Below, piece after piece: positions 51,701-59,559 of a DNA stretch of 64,000 nucleotides (the stretch's first letter is position 1; each line of letters opens with the position of its first letter). Position numbers and translations under genes: made by a program. The notes under the pieces were generated by a model. The model was not told the origin of the DNA and searched no databases. It was given only the letters and a program-made list of their open reading frames with translations. The stretch is from Aradus depressus (taxonomy: Eukaryota; Arthropoda; Insecta; Hemiptera; Aradidae), in the NCBI GenBank assembly GCA_963662175.1, contig OY759221.1:36392045-36456044 (forward strand), in the 5' to 3' direction.

Positions 51701-54700
51701 TTAAGTTAGGGGTTCGTTCCGAAACACTTCGTTTAAAACCGCGTCTCATTCAGGACATTATATTATGAACTTTTACTATCAGTTTTCCCTCCTTAAATTG
51801 TTCATTATGTTACTGCTACTCCAGCCATCTATATGTTTTAAATATCTGTTCATTTTATACTTTTTTCTGTTTTATTGATTAATTGCTTAAACATACTTTA
51901 AGGGGTAAATCTATCCCAAAAGTTATTTTCATTTGCCAAATGTTACTAACGCATAGATTTTCAATTATGTAATTATACCATGCAAAACAAATTCATGTTG
52001 ATCTGGTAAATAAAGAATTTTATAAAAAAAAAAAAAAAAAAAAATTGCCTATACTTTTTTGAGCCACTGTATGTATAAGAATGGTTTGCACTCAATGAAA
52101 TCGACTTAGTTGATACACACTGATGATGGTGTAATGCCGAAACCGGTACTTTATGTACAACATTTTTGTGAATTAGACAACATATGAGGAGCCTAGTAAC
52201 AAAGGCGGAAATGTCCAATTTTTTCGAAATCGATGTTAGAATCGATTCTCATAGACTTTTTCAGGCTGAATTCAAATATGAAATATATTGGTTTCAAAGC
52301 AGACCAGAATCACCTTAAAAATAAACTCAAAGTTTGGTGTTGCGTTCAAAAATCGGACAAGTCCAGTTTGTGCTGGTTTCAAAACCGGCCAAATACACTA
52401 CTAGCCAATCAGATGTCGGCATTCATCTTCCTCGTACCCATCATGCAATACCAAGTTGAGTCACTTTGTTATCACTGGTGTTTTGAACTTGGTGTTTGCT
52501 TCAACGTAGTTTTTCCCATTTCACTAGGTAATTTATATATTTTAAAATGGAAGTTGCAGTTTCCCCTATAAAAAAAATGATGGTACTTTTTCCTTTCGTA
52601 ATGTTGAGAGGAAAACAGTTTTCATTATTCAGGTTTCAAAAGCTGCCAAGACCAATGTTTGATTTCGAAAGTAGCCAAGTCCATTTTTTAGAGCACATTT
52701 TGACAAAACCATTTATTTTTCTTTCAAAATGATTGTTTCAATTCAGTCGTGAGGGTTTACTGAACTTCTGAAAAAAAATTAAAAATACGAAGATACTTAG
52801 ATCCATTTAAAACAGTTCTTTGGGCCTCCTTTAAAAAAATCAAAAGTGGACATGTCCGAATTTGATACTACGCTCCTCATATATATTATGTTATTACAGG
52901 CCCTGAAAGATGGTACATTCTGTGCGGAAAGTTTTGGAGTTTTTTTTTTTTTTAATAAGCCTAATCTCTCCATTCCTGTTACATCGTTAGTAAATCCTGC
53001 TACATAATAAAAAATAACTTAAGGGAACCCCCAAAACATCCCTGTTTGTCAGGGACAAGGTATCTACCGATCTCTTTACTCTAAAATTCCTCTTACAATA
53101 TACCTGATCGTGGAAATGTGGATATCCAAACATCATCCTTCCTGACGGAGAAGCTATGGAACTCCTTCATCTCAGTCGCTATCCTACTGGGAAGCAGGTA
53201 GTGTTTGTCCGATACAAAGTACCATCCGGTTTTCTCCCCCTGGTGGTCCTCCAGTAGTTCCTTGTTCAGATCTTCATCTACTCTCAGGATGTTGTTGTCA
53301 AAGTGGAGATCCTGTTCAACATGTATATACAATAAGAAGTACTTACAAAGGGTAATAATATATAATAATATCCAGAAAAATAACTAGTGAGAGTTTTTAA
53401 AACTTTCTATGATATTGACTGCACCGCACATATGCATTGTTAATTTTTCTGTAAAACTACAATTAATGACAACACTATTTTAACAATATTAGTTTTAATT
53501 TTACCATTGTTATTGAAAACATTATTTAATTATTTGCAACCTCTTCCTTAGCTAATATATGTATAAGAATGGTTCGCACTCAATGTTCCCACACACTGAT
53601 GATGGTGTAACACCGAAACCGGTACTTTATGTACAAAATATTTGTGAACTAGACAATATTTCAAAAATAAGTTTGTTTTATTTATTTAAAACAAGGTTAT
53701 GAAAACTGTTGTGACACCTTTTTAAGTATTTAGACTTCAGATTGCATACATTTATACTATCTATACGACCTCACGTCTCATACTGGTTATATATTGTAGG
53801 TACTTAACGAACAAACCTTTTTTTTTTTCTTCAGGGAGGTCAATGTACAGACATCAAATAAAGATTTTTTTTAAAGCTTCAGTCATAGAAACAATGTATA
53901 TATATTTTTTTTTTCGTTTGTATGTTAAACTGATTAGCGACTGGTCGTCTACAGGTAAGATGATATCCTATTTTTTTTTTAAACCACGGACAGTCAGCAT
54001 AAATATAAATTATACTTAATAATACTGCCGATGAGAGGATTCGAACCCCTGACTTTTTAGTTGGAAGGTAGCCGTTCTATCCACCCCACAACCATATTTT
54101 GTTTTGTTACAAAGAAAAAAAAAATGGTCGGGGAATCACTGACTAGGTACTTCCCCTGCAAGAATTAATCAATTACGCTCTCACTTCAAAGCTAATCGTT
54201 TTGGCTAAAATAATTCTAAATTTTTCATTGATACATTCACTACTTCGACAGTTATTAGGGTTTTAAGTCGAGCTCCTCTTAGTGTAGTCTCCTTCCCTTC
54301 GACCGATTTCATGGATAATTAATAGGGGCCATCTCTACGGGGTTTTCAATTTAAATATAAAATTCCATGTTAATACATTCATTACGTTGGCTGTTATTGG
54401 GATTTTTGAGTTCAGTTCCACTGTAATTACCCCTCTCCTTCAGATGAATCTGCTGAAAATTAATAAGTGTTGTCCTTATAGACCTTTGAATTTACATATG
54501 AAATTTCGTGTCAATATATTCATTACAACGGCAGTTATTACAGTTTTTCTGTTAAGTTTTTTTTTGTTTTTTTTGTAGTATTTTTTATTTTTTTAAATTT
54601 ACAAATAGATATTCACAACTATATAAAAATAAATACAACAAGGAAATGTGCTAAAAAAGAGATAATGGCAAAGTCAAAATGTCAAGAGGAGAGAAATCAC

Positions 54701-55698
54701 CCAGTGGTGACACTCCCTAGTCACTGATTTACTCTCATTTGTAAATAATAAATTTTAAGTATTATTATTTTCATACTAATTTATTTTATACAACCTATCT
54801 TGATAGAAAAGGAGGTTAGGTTTTATTTTATTAGGATTAGGGCTTTCACTACGGCTCTACTATGGGAGTCCTAAATTTTGCCTACCCTAAATTTTTATTC
54901 ACTTAGGGCAAAGGTCTCAGAGGGTTAGAGTACCTGACACCGTACAGGCTCGGGACCATCGCTTAACGTCCCATCCAAAGGACGGCGTGGTTAAGTTTAT
55001 TTTACCCCCCAGATAAAATAAACCAAGGGCCTTGGTCGGGTTACGAACCCACGACCTTGAGCTCAGAAGACAAGCACGCATACCACTGAGCTACCGGCGC
55101 CCTCGATAGAAAAGGATTTTTTTTTTTCTTTTTTAGAATCAAGGGTCGGAAAACATGAAATTCCAGTGAAAATTCAATATCGAATTTCTGAGCGATTAGA
55201 TAACTTCCCCTTAACCTCGTATAGCTGAGTAAAAATAAGTAAAAATACGTGAGTGGGGGAGGGGGTTCCTCTCAAAAATAATTTCTTGCTATGCCCTTAA
55301 TGTTATAGGTTAGGTTTTATGACTCATGCCCGGGCTTTAACTGCGATGTCATATCGCCTACTACCAGAGAGCTCTTTCGTCACTCTGGTGGACATGAGCC
55401 CGACTCTACTGTGGGAGTCCTAAATTTTGCCTACCCTAAATTTTCATTCACCTAGGGCAGGGGTCTTTAAGGTACCTGTACCTGACATCGTACAGGCTCG
55501 GGACCATCGCTTAACGTCCCATCCGAAGGACTCTTAGGACTCCCACAGTAGATTCGGGCTCATGTCCACCAGAGTGACGAAAGAGCGCTCTGGTAGTAGG
55601 CGATATGACCTCGTAGTTAAAGCCCGGGCATGAGTCATAAAACCTAACCTAACCTAACCTATATTAATAGTAGACAAAATAGTTACCTGTAGCGACAT
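39781..55698 (-). CDS. Cytosolic-type sulfotransferase (SULT family), 8 exons
   Basis: Exons: 55687-55698 (MSLQ), 53104-53311, 49929-50028, 49651-49849, 47790-47916, 46377-46471, 45275-45458 and 39781-39890. Phases agree throughout, giving 1035 nt (344 aa, normal for the family). It should move sulfate from PAPS to a small-molecule hydroxyl or amine in the cytosol. Visible motifs are the 5'-phosphosulfate loop TFPRSGTT (69-76, with Arg where vertebrates have Lys), catalytic H157 in IKTHFP, and the 3'-phosphate residues R179 and S187 in YVARNPKDVVIS. PWGPYW, FYEDM and NNPVVNFE also match. The usual RKGxxGDWKN motif reads RKGSRREKSE, so its second half is lost although the spacing to the following DDW is kept. 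The tiny first exon and the GTTCCA donor of exon 4 are the least certain parts. The introns contain an RTE LINE, a minisatellite and several DNA transposons. Confidence 0.87.
40286..43499 (+). mobile_element. Full-length RTE-like LINE with 10-bp target duplication
   Basis: AAAAAGGTAT occurs at 40276-40285 and at 43500-43509, immediately outside the element. The 3.2-kb unit has a short 5' UTR, one ORF, a 3' UTR of only about 10 bp, and an AAG-repeat tail (43482-43499). This layout is typical of RTE-clade LINEs. It sits in the last intron of the sulfotransferase gene, on the opposite strand. Confidence 0.85.
40437..43472 (+). CDS. LINE ORF: AP endonuclease plus reverse transcriptase
   Basis: Intact ORF of 1011 aa. 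Residues about 38-285 form an APE-type endonuclease, with ATWNVRSLF, ALQEIRW (catalytic Glu), LGDMNAKVG and the late SDHFLL (His). Residues about 510-800 form the reverse transcriptase, with NNKAPGVDGIPSELWK, CPIHKKGD, YQCGFRAGRSTVDN, FIDFKQAYDRV, GLRQGDPISPVLFN and the catalytic box MGYADDMV. The C-terminal region (about 900-1000) has RLRWLGHVERM and RGRPRLRWLDDVEADL, a tail seen in many arthropod endonuclease-RT proteins. No RNase H and no gag-like ORF1 are present. The lack of stops or frameshifts and the perfect target duplication suggest recent, possibly ongoing activity. The clade is assigned from structure: RTE most likely, related clades not excluded. Confidence 0.92.
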   Translation: MNTASTRNIPVGAHSDTGGPQSALVYQRRGGNSDVKTNRINLATWNVRSLFQPGASRVLESELIKYQIDVIALQEIRWRESKLVSLKDFILINSGDRQNQVGTGFMVRKSMRHTILKYELISPRMCLLRLKGRFSNISLLSVHAPTENSDEEEKDNFYGMLESWYDSLPRHDVKIVLGDMNAKVGKETAFMPTIGRHSKHSETSRNGLRLVDFAMTRNMRVASTCFPHKEIHKETWVSPDGSVKNQIDHVVIDARHASFIEDVRSYRGADCDSDHFLLNIKLRQKLARKPRGAGERTVSYDVEKLKVDTVKQRLRERAQQKLEEAHPDEEVVDIENRWRRLRDAITVASEDVLGRRRRVAREEWFDQECVLAIQERSDARRKVIERYTRSSAEEFRVKRRAAKTVCRRKKREHEKRRFEKLQEDYEGGRIRSFYKGINQIKAGFKPRVECCKDEQGNLLCDEKNVAERWTRHFQQIYNGNEDTTANPNSNFRIDNDETADEEEIPPEKEEIREIIYKLKNNKAPGVDGIPSELWKHGGDAILDELYRLIYYVWMEERMPEEWSVAAVCPIHKKGDVLNCDNHRGIALLCTAYKVLSTAINERMKRHAERLLGEYQCGFRAGRSTVDNVFSLRQMLEKSNEYNVRLHHLFIDFKQAYDRVKRDELLNDLIRLGIPGKLVRLVRMTLGGSKCRVKLQNKTYEQFEVSNGLRQGDPISPVLFNLTQERAVRAIRTNPGGTIYNRLTQHMGYADDMVVTARTIAALAGALQEFGGEAEKRGLHLNVDKTVYMKTSRNPLQDAPEVISINEHQFPVVKEFKYLGALITEDNDVSHEIRARIAAGNRCLFAVQRILKFRTLTWRAKLIVYKTIVRPIVTYTGETWALTKENEETLLLWERKVLRKIYGPVSENGRWRIRKNRELRDLYGDSDLVSVIKQARLRWLGHVERMEGGRLPKQALYGMPGGARRRGRPRLRWLDDVEADLRVFGIRGWREKVLDRDEWRRIVTEARVLSGP
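43510..44557. other. Intronic sequence without features
   Basis: AT-rich. An inverted phrase pair, GAAAAACGTTGCATGTG (43719 and 43762) with CATGCAACGTTG (43852), hints at an old MITE. No sulfotransferase exon with a GDWKN-type motif was found here. Confidence 0.4.
44558..45126. repeat. Minisatellite, 25-bp unit, ~23 copies
   Basis: The unit contains CAACATGTCTACATAGAGAG then GGCGG. Variant positions (GGCGGC or GGCGGG, AGAG or AAAG, ATGTC or ATGAC) recur in blocks, which suggests higher-order duplication of several units at a time. The unit is not a multiple of three. It lies in the sulfotransferase intron, next to exon 7. Confidence 0.95.
45747..45966 (+). mobile_element. Possible mariner 5' end, truncated
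   Basis: After a TA, the sequence CCTAACGGGGATTTTGTAAT begins a leader of about 190 bp that ends at ATGGATCAGAGAATT (MDQRI), a start seen in many mariner transposases. Coding similarity ends at once, where a LINE fragment is joined. Confidence 0.4.
45967..46205 (-). mobile_element. R1/Jockey-type LINE 3' fragment, second copy
   Basis: The minus-strand frame contains CGSVETAEHVVLECPLYDGP, SYLGLDLPGL and FGRFVSSWRRIKKAF then stop. It is closely similar to the copy at 32.4 kb. Both ends are truncated, and the low-coordinate end abuts the mariner-like leader. Confidence 0.75.
46490..46836. repeat. Dispersed repeat C, split by PIF/Harbinger element
   Basis: Opens with CATGTACTTCCCCAGAACTT, contains CTTCGGCCGATCCCGTTGAA and ATTACAACGGCAGTTATTAG, and continues after the insertion as GTTTCATGTCTATACATTCA at 47430. 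Confidence 0.75.
46837..47426 (-). mobile_element. PIF/Harbinger non-autonomous element with transposase remnant
   Basis: The 590-bp element is flanked by a TAA direct repeat (46834-46836, 47427-47429). Its inverted ends read GGGTCCCCGCCCACTAGGCA on the left and GGGTTCCCGCCCACTAGGCA on the other strand at the right. The right part encodes, on the minus strand, IVKACCVLHNNVRERERGYR, LYVPPELEIPPGPPTRGN and the ending YFNNENPLEWQNRVALG, the C-terminus of a HARBI1-like DDE transposase. The left part has extra copies of ACTAGGCAGCC and GTGGCTGCC. It lies in the sulfotransferase intron between exons 5 and 6. Confidence 0.85.
48200..48895 (-). mobile_element. Jockey-like LINE, C-terminal ORF2 fragment
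   Basis: The minus-strand translation, with frame continuity over most of its length, includes TVRYLGLHLDRRLTWTTHI, KRRFGRLKSIIGRRSTLS, KLHIYNTILKPIWTYGIEIW, IQRLQSIQSIILRHIADAPF and ends RLKRIWQRDLLQD then stop. These are the standard post-RT phrases of Jockey-type LINEs. No 5' part is present. It lies in the sulfotransferase intron between exons 4 and 5, in the same orientation. Confidence 0.85.
50368..51262 (-). mobile_element. Tc1-like transposon, truncated and frameshifted
   Basis: The end at 50368 follows a TA and starts CAGCCAGTAACAAAAATG. A related AGTAACAAAA-type block recurs inside at about 50578. On the minus strand the transposase reads FNIFSPDSRDKIWRRR, KHGGGSVMVWGCMASSGIG, FYQDNNPKHTCELVRTWL, and then, in a shifted frame after the poly-C at about 50890, LNPIEHVWGELDRKIRL and MKDVITQKGYPTKY. 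The D of QDNN and the E of PIEHVWGE are the last two residues of the DD34E triad. The N-terminal half is missing. Confidence 0.85.
51263..52044. other. Sequence between Tc1 pieces
   Basis: No recognisable coding sequence. It contains AT-rich direct repeats (ATATATGTATACATA twice at about 51539-51605). Confidence 0.35.
52045..52069. mobile_element. Terminal inverted repeat of a second Tc1-like element
   Basis: On the minus strand, CAGTGGCTCAAAAAAGTATA begins next to a TA dinucleotide. This is the classic Tc1 terminus and differs from the end at 50368, so it belongs to another, mostly lost element. Confidence 0.65.
52086..52185 (+). repeat. Hammerhead-associated repeat, copy cut by MITE
   Basis: Contains TATAAGAATGGTTTGCACTC, CACTGATGATGGTGTAATGC, CGAAACCGGTACTTTATGTA and GTGAATTAGACAACAT. 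The same modules, in the same order, are at 53563-53690. Confidence 0.7.
52186..52878. mobile_element. MITE, 693 bp, GAGGAGC termini
   Basis: The left end GAGGAGCCTAGTAACAAAG and the right end, on the other strand, GAGGAGCGTAGTATCAAA are inverted copies, extended inward by GGA-x-ATGTCCA. The flanks read ATAT on both sides, so the duplication is AT or ATAT. The interior has no clear transposase. It has inserted into a hammerhead-associated repeat. The superfamily is unknown to me. Confidence 0.75.
53563..53690 (+). repeat. Hammerhead-associated repeat
   Basis: Contains CACTGATGATGGTGTAACAC, then CGAAACCGGTACTTTATGTA. CTGATGA and GAAA flank a GGTG-TAA-CACC hairpin, and ACCGGT after the hairpin is self-complementary, so stem III could form only between two molecules. 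A convincing stem I is not visible. Ends AAGTTTGTTTTATTTATTTA. Confidence 0.65.
53990..54110 (-). other. tRNA-like relic near ATACTGCCGATGAGAGG
   Basis: GAGGATTCGAACCCCTGACT is a box-B-like sequence on the minus strand, followed by a box-A-like GTAGCCGTTC region. It is probably another SINE head or tRNA relic. A cloverleaf is not evident. Confidence 0.35.
54118..54545. repeat. Dispersed repeat C
   Basis: Opens with TAGGTACTTCCCCTGCAAGA. Contains CGACCGATTTCATGGATAAT, TACATTCATTACGTTGGCTG and ATTACAACGGCAGTTATTAC. It is cut off by a T-rich stretch. Confidence 0.75.
54815..55107 (-). mobile_element. tRNA-derived SINE-A
   Basis: Tail side AGGTTAGGTTTTATTTTATT. Body GGGAGTCCTAAATTTTGCCT and GGCTCGGGACCATCGCTTAA. 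tRNA-like head ACGAACCCACGACCTTGAGC, then GAGCTACCGGCGCCCTCGAT. It lies in the first intron of the sulfotransferase gene. Confidence 0.85.
55124..55236. repeat. Dispersed repeat C, 3' end only
   Basis: AAGGGTCGGAAAACATGAAA, TTCAATATCGAATTTCTGAG and the terminal ACTTCCCCTTAACCTCGTAT are present. It abuts the SINE-A copy on its left. Confidence 0.65.
55307..55661. mobile_element. Head-to-head pair of SINE-A copies
   Basis: The minus-oriented part (about 55307-55533) runs from GGTTAGGTTTTATGACTCAT to CGTCCCATCCGAAGGAC. It joins directly to a plus-oriented part (about 55534-55661) that runs from TTAGGACTCCCACAGTAGAT to AAAACCTAACCTAACCTAAC. Both tRNA heads are missing. The pair forms a long imperfect palindrome about 25 bp from sulfotransferase exon 1. 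Confidence 0.8.
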
Positions 55699-57143
55699 AG
55701 TGGTAGCGGAGGACTGTATACTGTTCTGCCCGTGACTGTTCCAACAGCTATAACAGGAACGAAAATAACAGTGATTACTATGAGGCCATAACAGGAAGGA
55801 AGTACCCAACTATAGTGTTGTGAAAGATTCAACAAAGCCTTATGCAATGTAATATTAAATATTCTTCTTGAGATAACTGTTATCAAGACTATATTAATAA
55901 ATATACAGAACAATGACAAAGCCTTAAAGGGTCCTCTTTCACAGTATTAGGTTTGACTGGTCAGGTTCTACACAGGATGAGTGAAATCATTCAAACATTC
56001 AATGTACGTTCGATTGTGGACACTTTTATCCTTGCGATAAACTTAGTTTCATGAAAAAAATATTTATTTTCTGAGAAATGAGAGACAAAACACGCGAACA
56101 TTTATACTACGCTATCAACTTTACCATATTCAGTTGAATACAAATGTTCAAACAATTATTCTTATTTCAACTTATATTTAAAATTTAAATTTATAACGAT
56201 TTTCTGTTGATTCTTACCGTTTTGACGAAAAAAATAATATTTTACAAGTGTGGCACTTAACAACACTAATTTTCAATTATTTCACAATATTCCGCGTTTT
56301 GGATTTTCCAAATTCTGAGTTCATAATCGCATAATCAGCGACCCCAAAAACCCCCGAGTACGAATTTTCGAATTAATTTTGACAATTATATTCGGAGATA
56401 TTGAATTTATTCATTAAATTTGTTAATTCTAAATTATTTAAACTCGGATTATAACAATTAAAAATTATTTGCGCAACTTGGGATGTTTTGCATTCTTCTT
56501 ATATGGTCTTTCTGAAGGGGATGCATAAGATTTCATTAAAAAACTTCCTTGCTCAACGAGATTCATAAGTCGGCGATTTTCTTTCCAAATTTTACTGGGC
56601 TATTGGGCTCTTTTCGCACAATCACATTGAGGTGAGGCGCCTGATTACAACCTGACAGGTAGACTGAGCTGTCAGGTTCCTGACACCGGATGGAGTTGTG
56701 GTGGGGAGGAGTCTGAAATGCTCGCGTAAACAACTCGATGTTCATTGGGTTGTCAGTTGGCTTTTGACATTGAAGTGAAGTGTGTTAATAATGAATATCC
56801 CTTACGTTCTCCAGTTACACTCCTAAATATATAACAAAACTAAATAGACTCCGTTGGCGATGATCAGAGTTTGGAGGGTTTGATGTGGTGTGGACAAAGA
56901 TGATGCATTTAACTCATGAAGCGGAGGAGATAGGAAGCCCCAGAGCGTACAGTAAAGAAGATGCCAGGAGTTCCTTGAGAAAAACATGCCTCTCGACGGG
57001 TTGTACCGCCTTAGTGGCCATTTTGCAGAGCCAACTTTCAGTCACGTTCCACAGTCCTGAATGCTTTTCATTCATTCGCAGTGGCGCGACAGTGCACTTA
57101 GTGAGTCAAGTGAGTCGCCAGTTACTTCTGTTCTGTGCAGCCT
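55699..57143. other. Upstream region of sulfotransferase gene
   Basis: Must contain the sulfotransferase 5' UTR and promoter. No element could be placed. The 78-codon hydrophobic minus frame at 55683-55919 overlaps exon 1 in another frame and is probably chance. Confidence 0.35.
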
Positions 57144-57595
57144 CTAGTGCCGGACTCCAAGTAGGCTCTTCACATCATTCGCCACACCATCCCGATGCGT
57201 CTTGATATAGAGCCGGTCCGACATGATCTCCTTCCGGATCTCGTATGAGGAGAGAGGCCTCCTGGCTCGTCCGTCATCTCCAGTCCTCTCCACCGTCTCT
57301 TCATCTTTTTTTTCGAAGACCAGAAGACTTTGTACATCTGTCTTGGAGATGTTCCAAGCCTCAGATCCATATGGTGGGATCAACGTTCTGTGAAGCCTGA
57401 GCTTTGTTTTTCTTGTATGGAGGCAACTTCGGATATAATGCCTCAGGGCGAAGAAGCTTCAGTTCGCTGCCATTATTCTTCGCCTTACCTGACGTGTCGT
57501 TGTTAGCATATATTTGAGAGCCGATGTATACAAACTCATGCACTTTGTCGAAAAGAATATCCGGTAGATTTCTCCCGTTGAAAGCCACACTTAAG
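57144..57595 (-). pseudogene. RTE-type LINE fragment, degenerate
   Basis: Minus-strand pieces in several frames: AFNGRNLPDILFDKVHEFVY with IGSQIYANND (compare the motif before FKYLG in the intact LINE), then PYGSEAWNISKTDVQSLLVF and a piece with RARRPLSSYEIRKEIMSDRL. They follow the order of the region after the RT domain in RTE-like LINEs. Frameshifts separate them. Confidence 0.6.
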
Positions 57596-57704
57596 GCTAG
57601 CTATCGTTCTGCACAGGGAATCAGCCTCTGAAAGAGTATGTTGGACAGGACTTTATAGGCCCATGAAAGTAGGCATATTTCTCTATAATTGCCTCATTCG
57701 AGCT

Positions 57705-57815
57705 GTGACAGCTCTCACTAAAGATGATCAAATGTGACTGACAGCTAGCTCTGCAAAATAAACTGGTGGCTGGACAAAAACTCTGTTTTTTTAATCAAAT
57801 AAAGCACACCTTTAA
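57705..57815 (+). repeat. Diverged hammerhead-associated repeat
   Basis: TAAAGATGATCAAATGTGAC then TGACAGCTAGCTCTGC parallels the 13.27-kb copy, and AAAAACTCTGTTTTTTTAAT is the edge. Core boxes are mutated. Confidence 0.5.
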
Positions 57816-57904
57816 CAACCTCCGAAAAAATCTTAATTGGGAATCCGGAATATATGTTTGCCATCTGTGTCGACGTAGTGGAAATCGAATAAAAATAAAT
57901 TAAA

Positions 57905-58325
57905 ACAAAGAATGTGTTCAACTTTTATATTGTCTAATTCCATAAAAATATACATTCAATGTGTACCAGTTTCGGCTTATGCCATCGTCAGTAACTTCAA
58001 AAGTGACATTTAAGTTTGCTTTGTTGTCACATATGGGGGGGAGAAGTCCAGCCTTGACAGAGCATTCTGACTTTAACAAATATTTGCGTTTAAACATAAA
58101 CATCAAGAAAATGTTGTCGAACAATGTTTTCATGTTTATGTTTATACTTAAATATTTGAACAGCCAGAATGTTCCGGTTAAGGCAGGACTTCCCTAGGGG
58201 ACAGCGAGTCGCTTTTGAACTTTGTCCTGACAATGGCGTTAGCGAAAACCGGTACACTTTATGTATGTACATATATATTTTTGTGAAATTAGACAATATA
58301 AAAGTTAACCAATTTCTTTGTTTTT
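57905..58325. repeat. Large foldback element, ~110-bp arms
   Basis: The left arm (about 57912-58010) and right arm (about 58205-58315) are inverted copies. The shared outer sequence is an ATTGTCTAATTcCATAAAAA type, with CAACTTTTATATTGTCTAAT at 57918. Each arm carries a hammerhead-like core: left, on the minus strand, CTGACGATGGCATAAGCC then GAAACTGGTA; right, on the plus strand, CTGACAATGGCGTTAGC then GAAAACCGGTA. Microsatellite-like CATGTTTATG repeats occupy the middle. Confidence 0.8.
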
Positions 58326-58539
58326 GTTTATTTTATTAATGTTTACATAAGCAGTGAAGCACGTTGAACACTAGACTGGCCATGGTAACTTTCTTACAAT
58401 ACCATTCAAATATTATCTTTTCCTAGAACCGATAACTTCAAGGTTGACTGTAATCCTACATGATTAGTAACTACTTATAGTACCTTATCGGAAATAGTTG
58501 ACGTGAGGGTTTAGTTTATGGTGCATTCATGACCAAGAG

Positions 58540-59050
58540 ATTCGATGCAAAATTTTCAACGAAATTTCATGTTTTTCGACTTTCAGATTCCTAAAAAGGA
58601 AACAAATTTCGGGCTGTCTGTGTGTAAACACGATAACTCCCGACAGAATGAATCTATCGATACAAAATTTGAAATGTGTTTCCTGAACCCTACCATGATG
58701 ATATCTATTGATTTTCAGTCAAATGTGAAATTTCATGTCGATATATTCATTACATTGGCACATAATGGGGTTTTTTGTGTCAAGTCTTCCCCCTAATCCT
58801 CCGTTCTCTTCGGTCGATTTGGCTGAAAATCAATAGGCAGCATCATTATAAGGTTCAGGGAATACATTTAAAAATTTGTATCGATACATTCATTTTATCG
58901 GGAGTTATCGTATTCACAGGCAAAACTTTTTTTTTTTCTTATTTGGAATTTGGAGGTCGGAAAAAGTGAAATTCCGTTGAAAACTCTGAATCGAATTTTT
59001 GACCGATTACATAATTGCCCCTATATTTCGTATAGCTGGGGAAGTGAAAA
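58540..59050. repeat. Dispersed repeat C, composite orientation
   Basis: Starts with reverse-oriented blocks (AACACGATAACTCCCGACAG, GAATGAATCTATCGATAC) and continues with forward blocks (CGATATATTCATTACATTGG, CTTCGGTCGATTTGGCTGAA, CGATACATTCATTTTATCGG). It ends at TATTTCGTATAGCTGGGGAA. It may be two copies joined head to head. Confidence 0.75.
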
Positions 59051-59559
59051 TACATTTAAAATTCCATAGCACTAAAAAAATTTTTATCGTATATGTAAAT
59101 AGATTATCGTGACAACTTACTTGGTTTGAGGTCGTGTGCTCCTCATGGGATACTGCCTGAGAAAGTGGCTAGTGTCATTATTGATGTCATAATTCATCCT
59201 GTATAAATATCAGGACGCACTTTCACATCTTACAATAGGAGGACGATAAACAAGAGATACGACCTATAATCAGGCGAGAGATGAAGAGGGCTCGTCTAAA
59301 CTATTGTTCATTATAGTCATACTCTTGCTATCTATTCCATCATGGATTCGCAGATTTAGGATACCATACTCAGGGTGTACAATCAGTGCGGTAACTAAGC
59401 TGCATTATAATATGTCCTTTATGGAAGTATAACATTGCTCTCAAAGTTGACGTATACCTGAAAAAGATGGACATGATTGCACTGGATAAGGAGGAATGAA
59501 CTAAAAGTCACCAAAAGTATATCTCGAATTAGTAACACAAATAAAGAAAGTGCGCAAAG

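Noticed and set aside
53990..54110. Functional tRNA gene
   Set aside because: Only a box-B-like sequence is clear; stems do not pair well.
55640..55661. True telomere or internal telomeric repeat
   Set aside because: Only four units, and the same tail occurs at the end of other SINE-A copies.
55683..55919. 78-codon hydrophobic minus frame, two possible membrane segments
   Set aside because: Ends in another frame over sulfotransferase exon 1; no similarity, probably 5' UTR or intergenic sequence.
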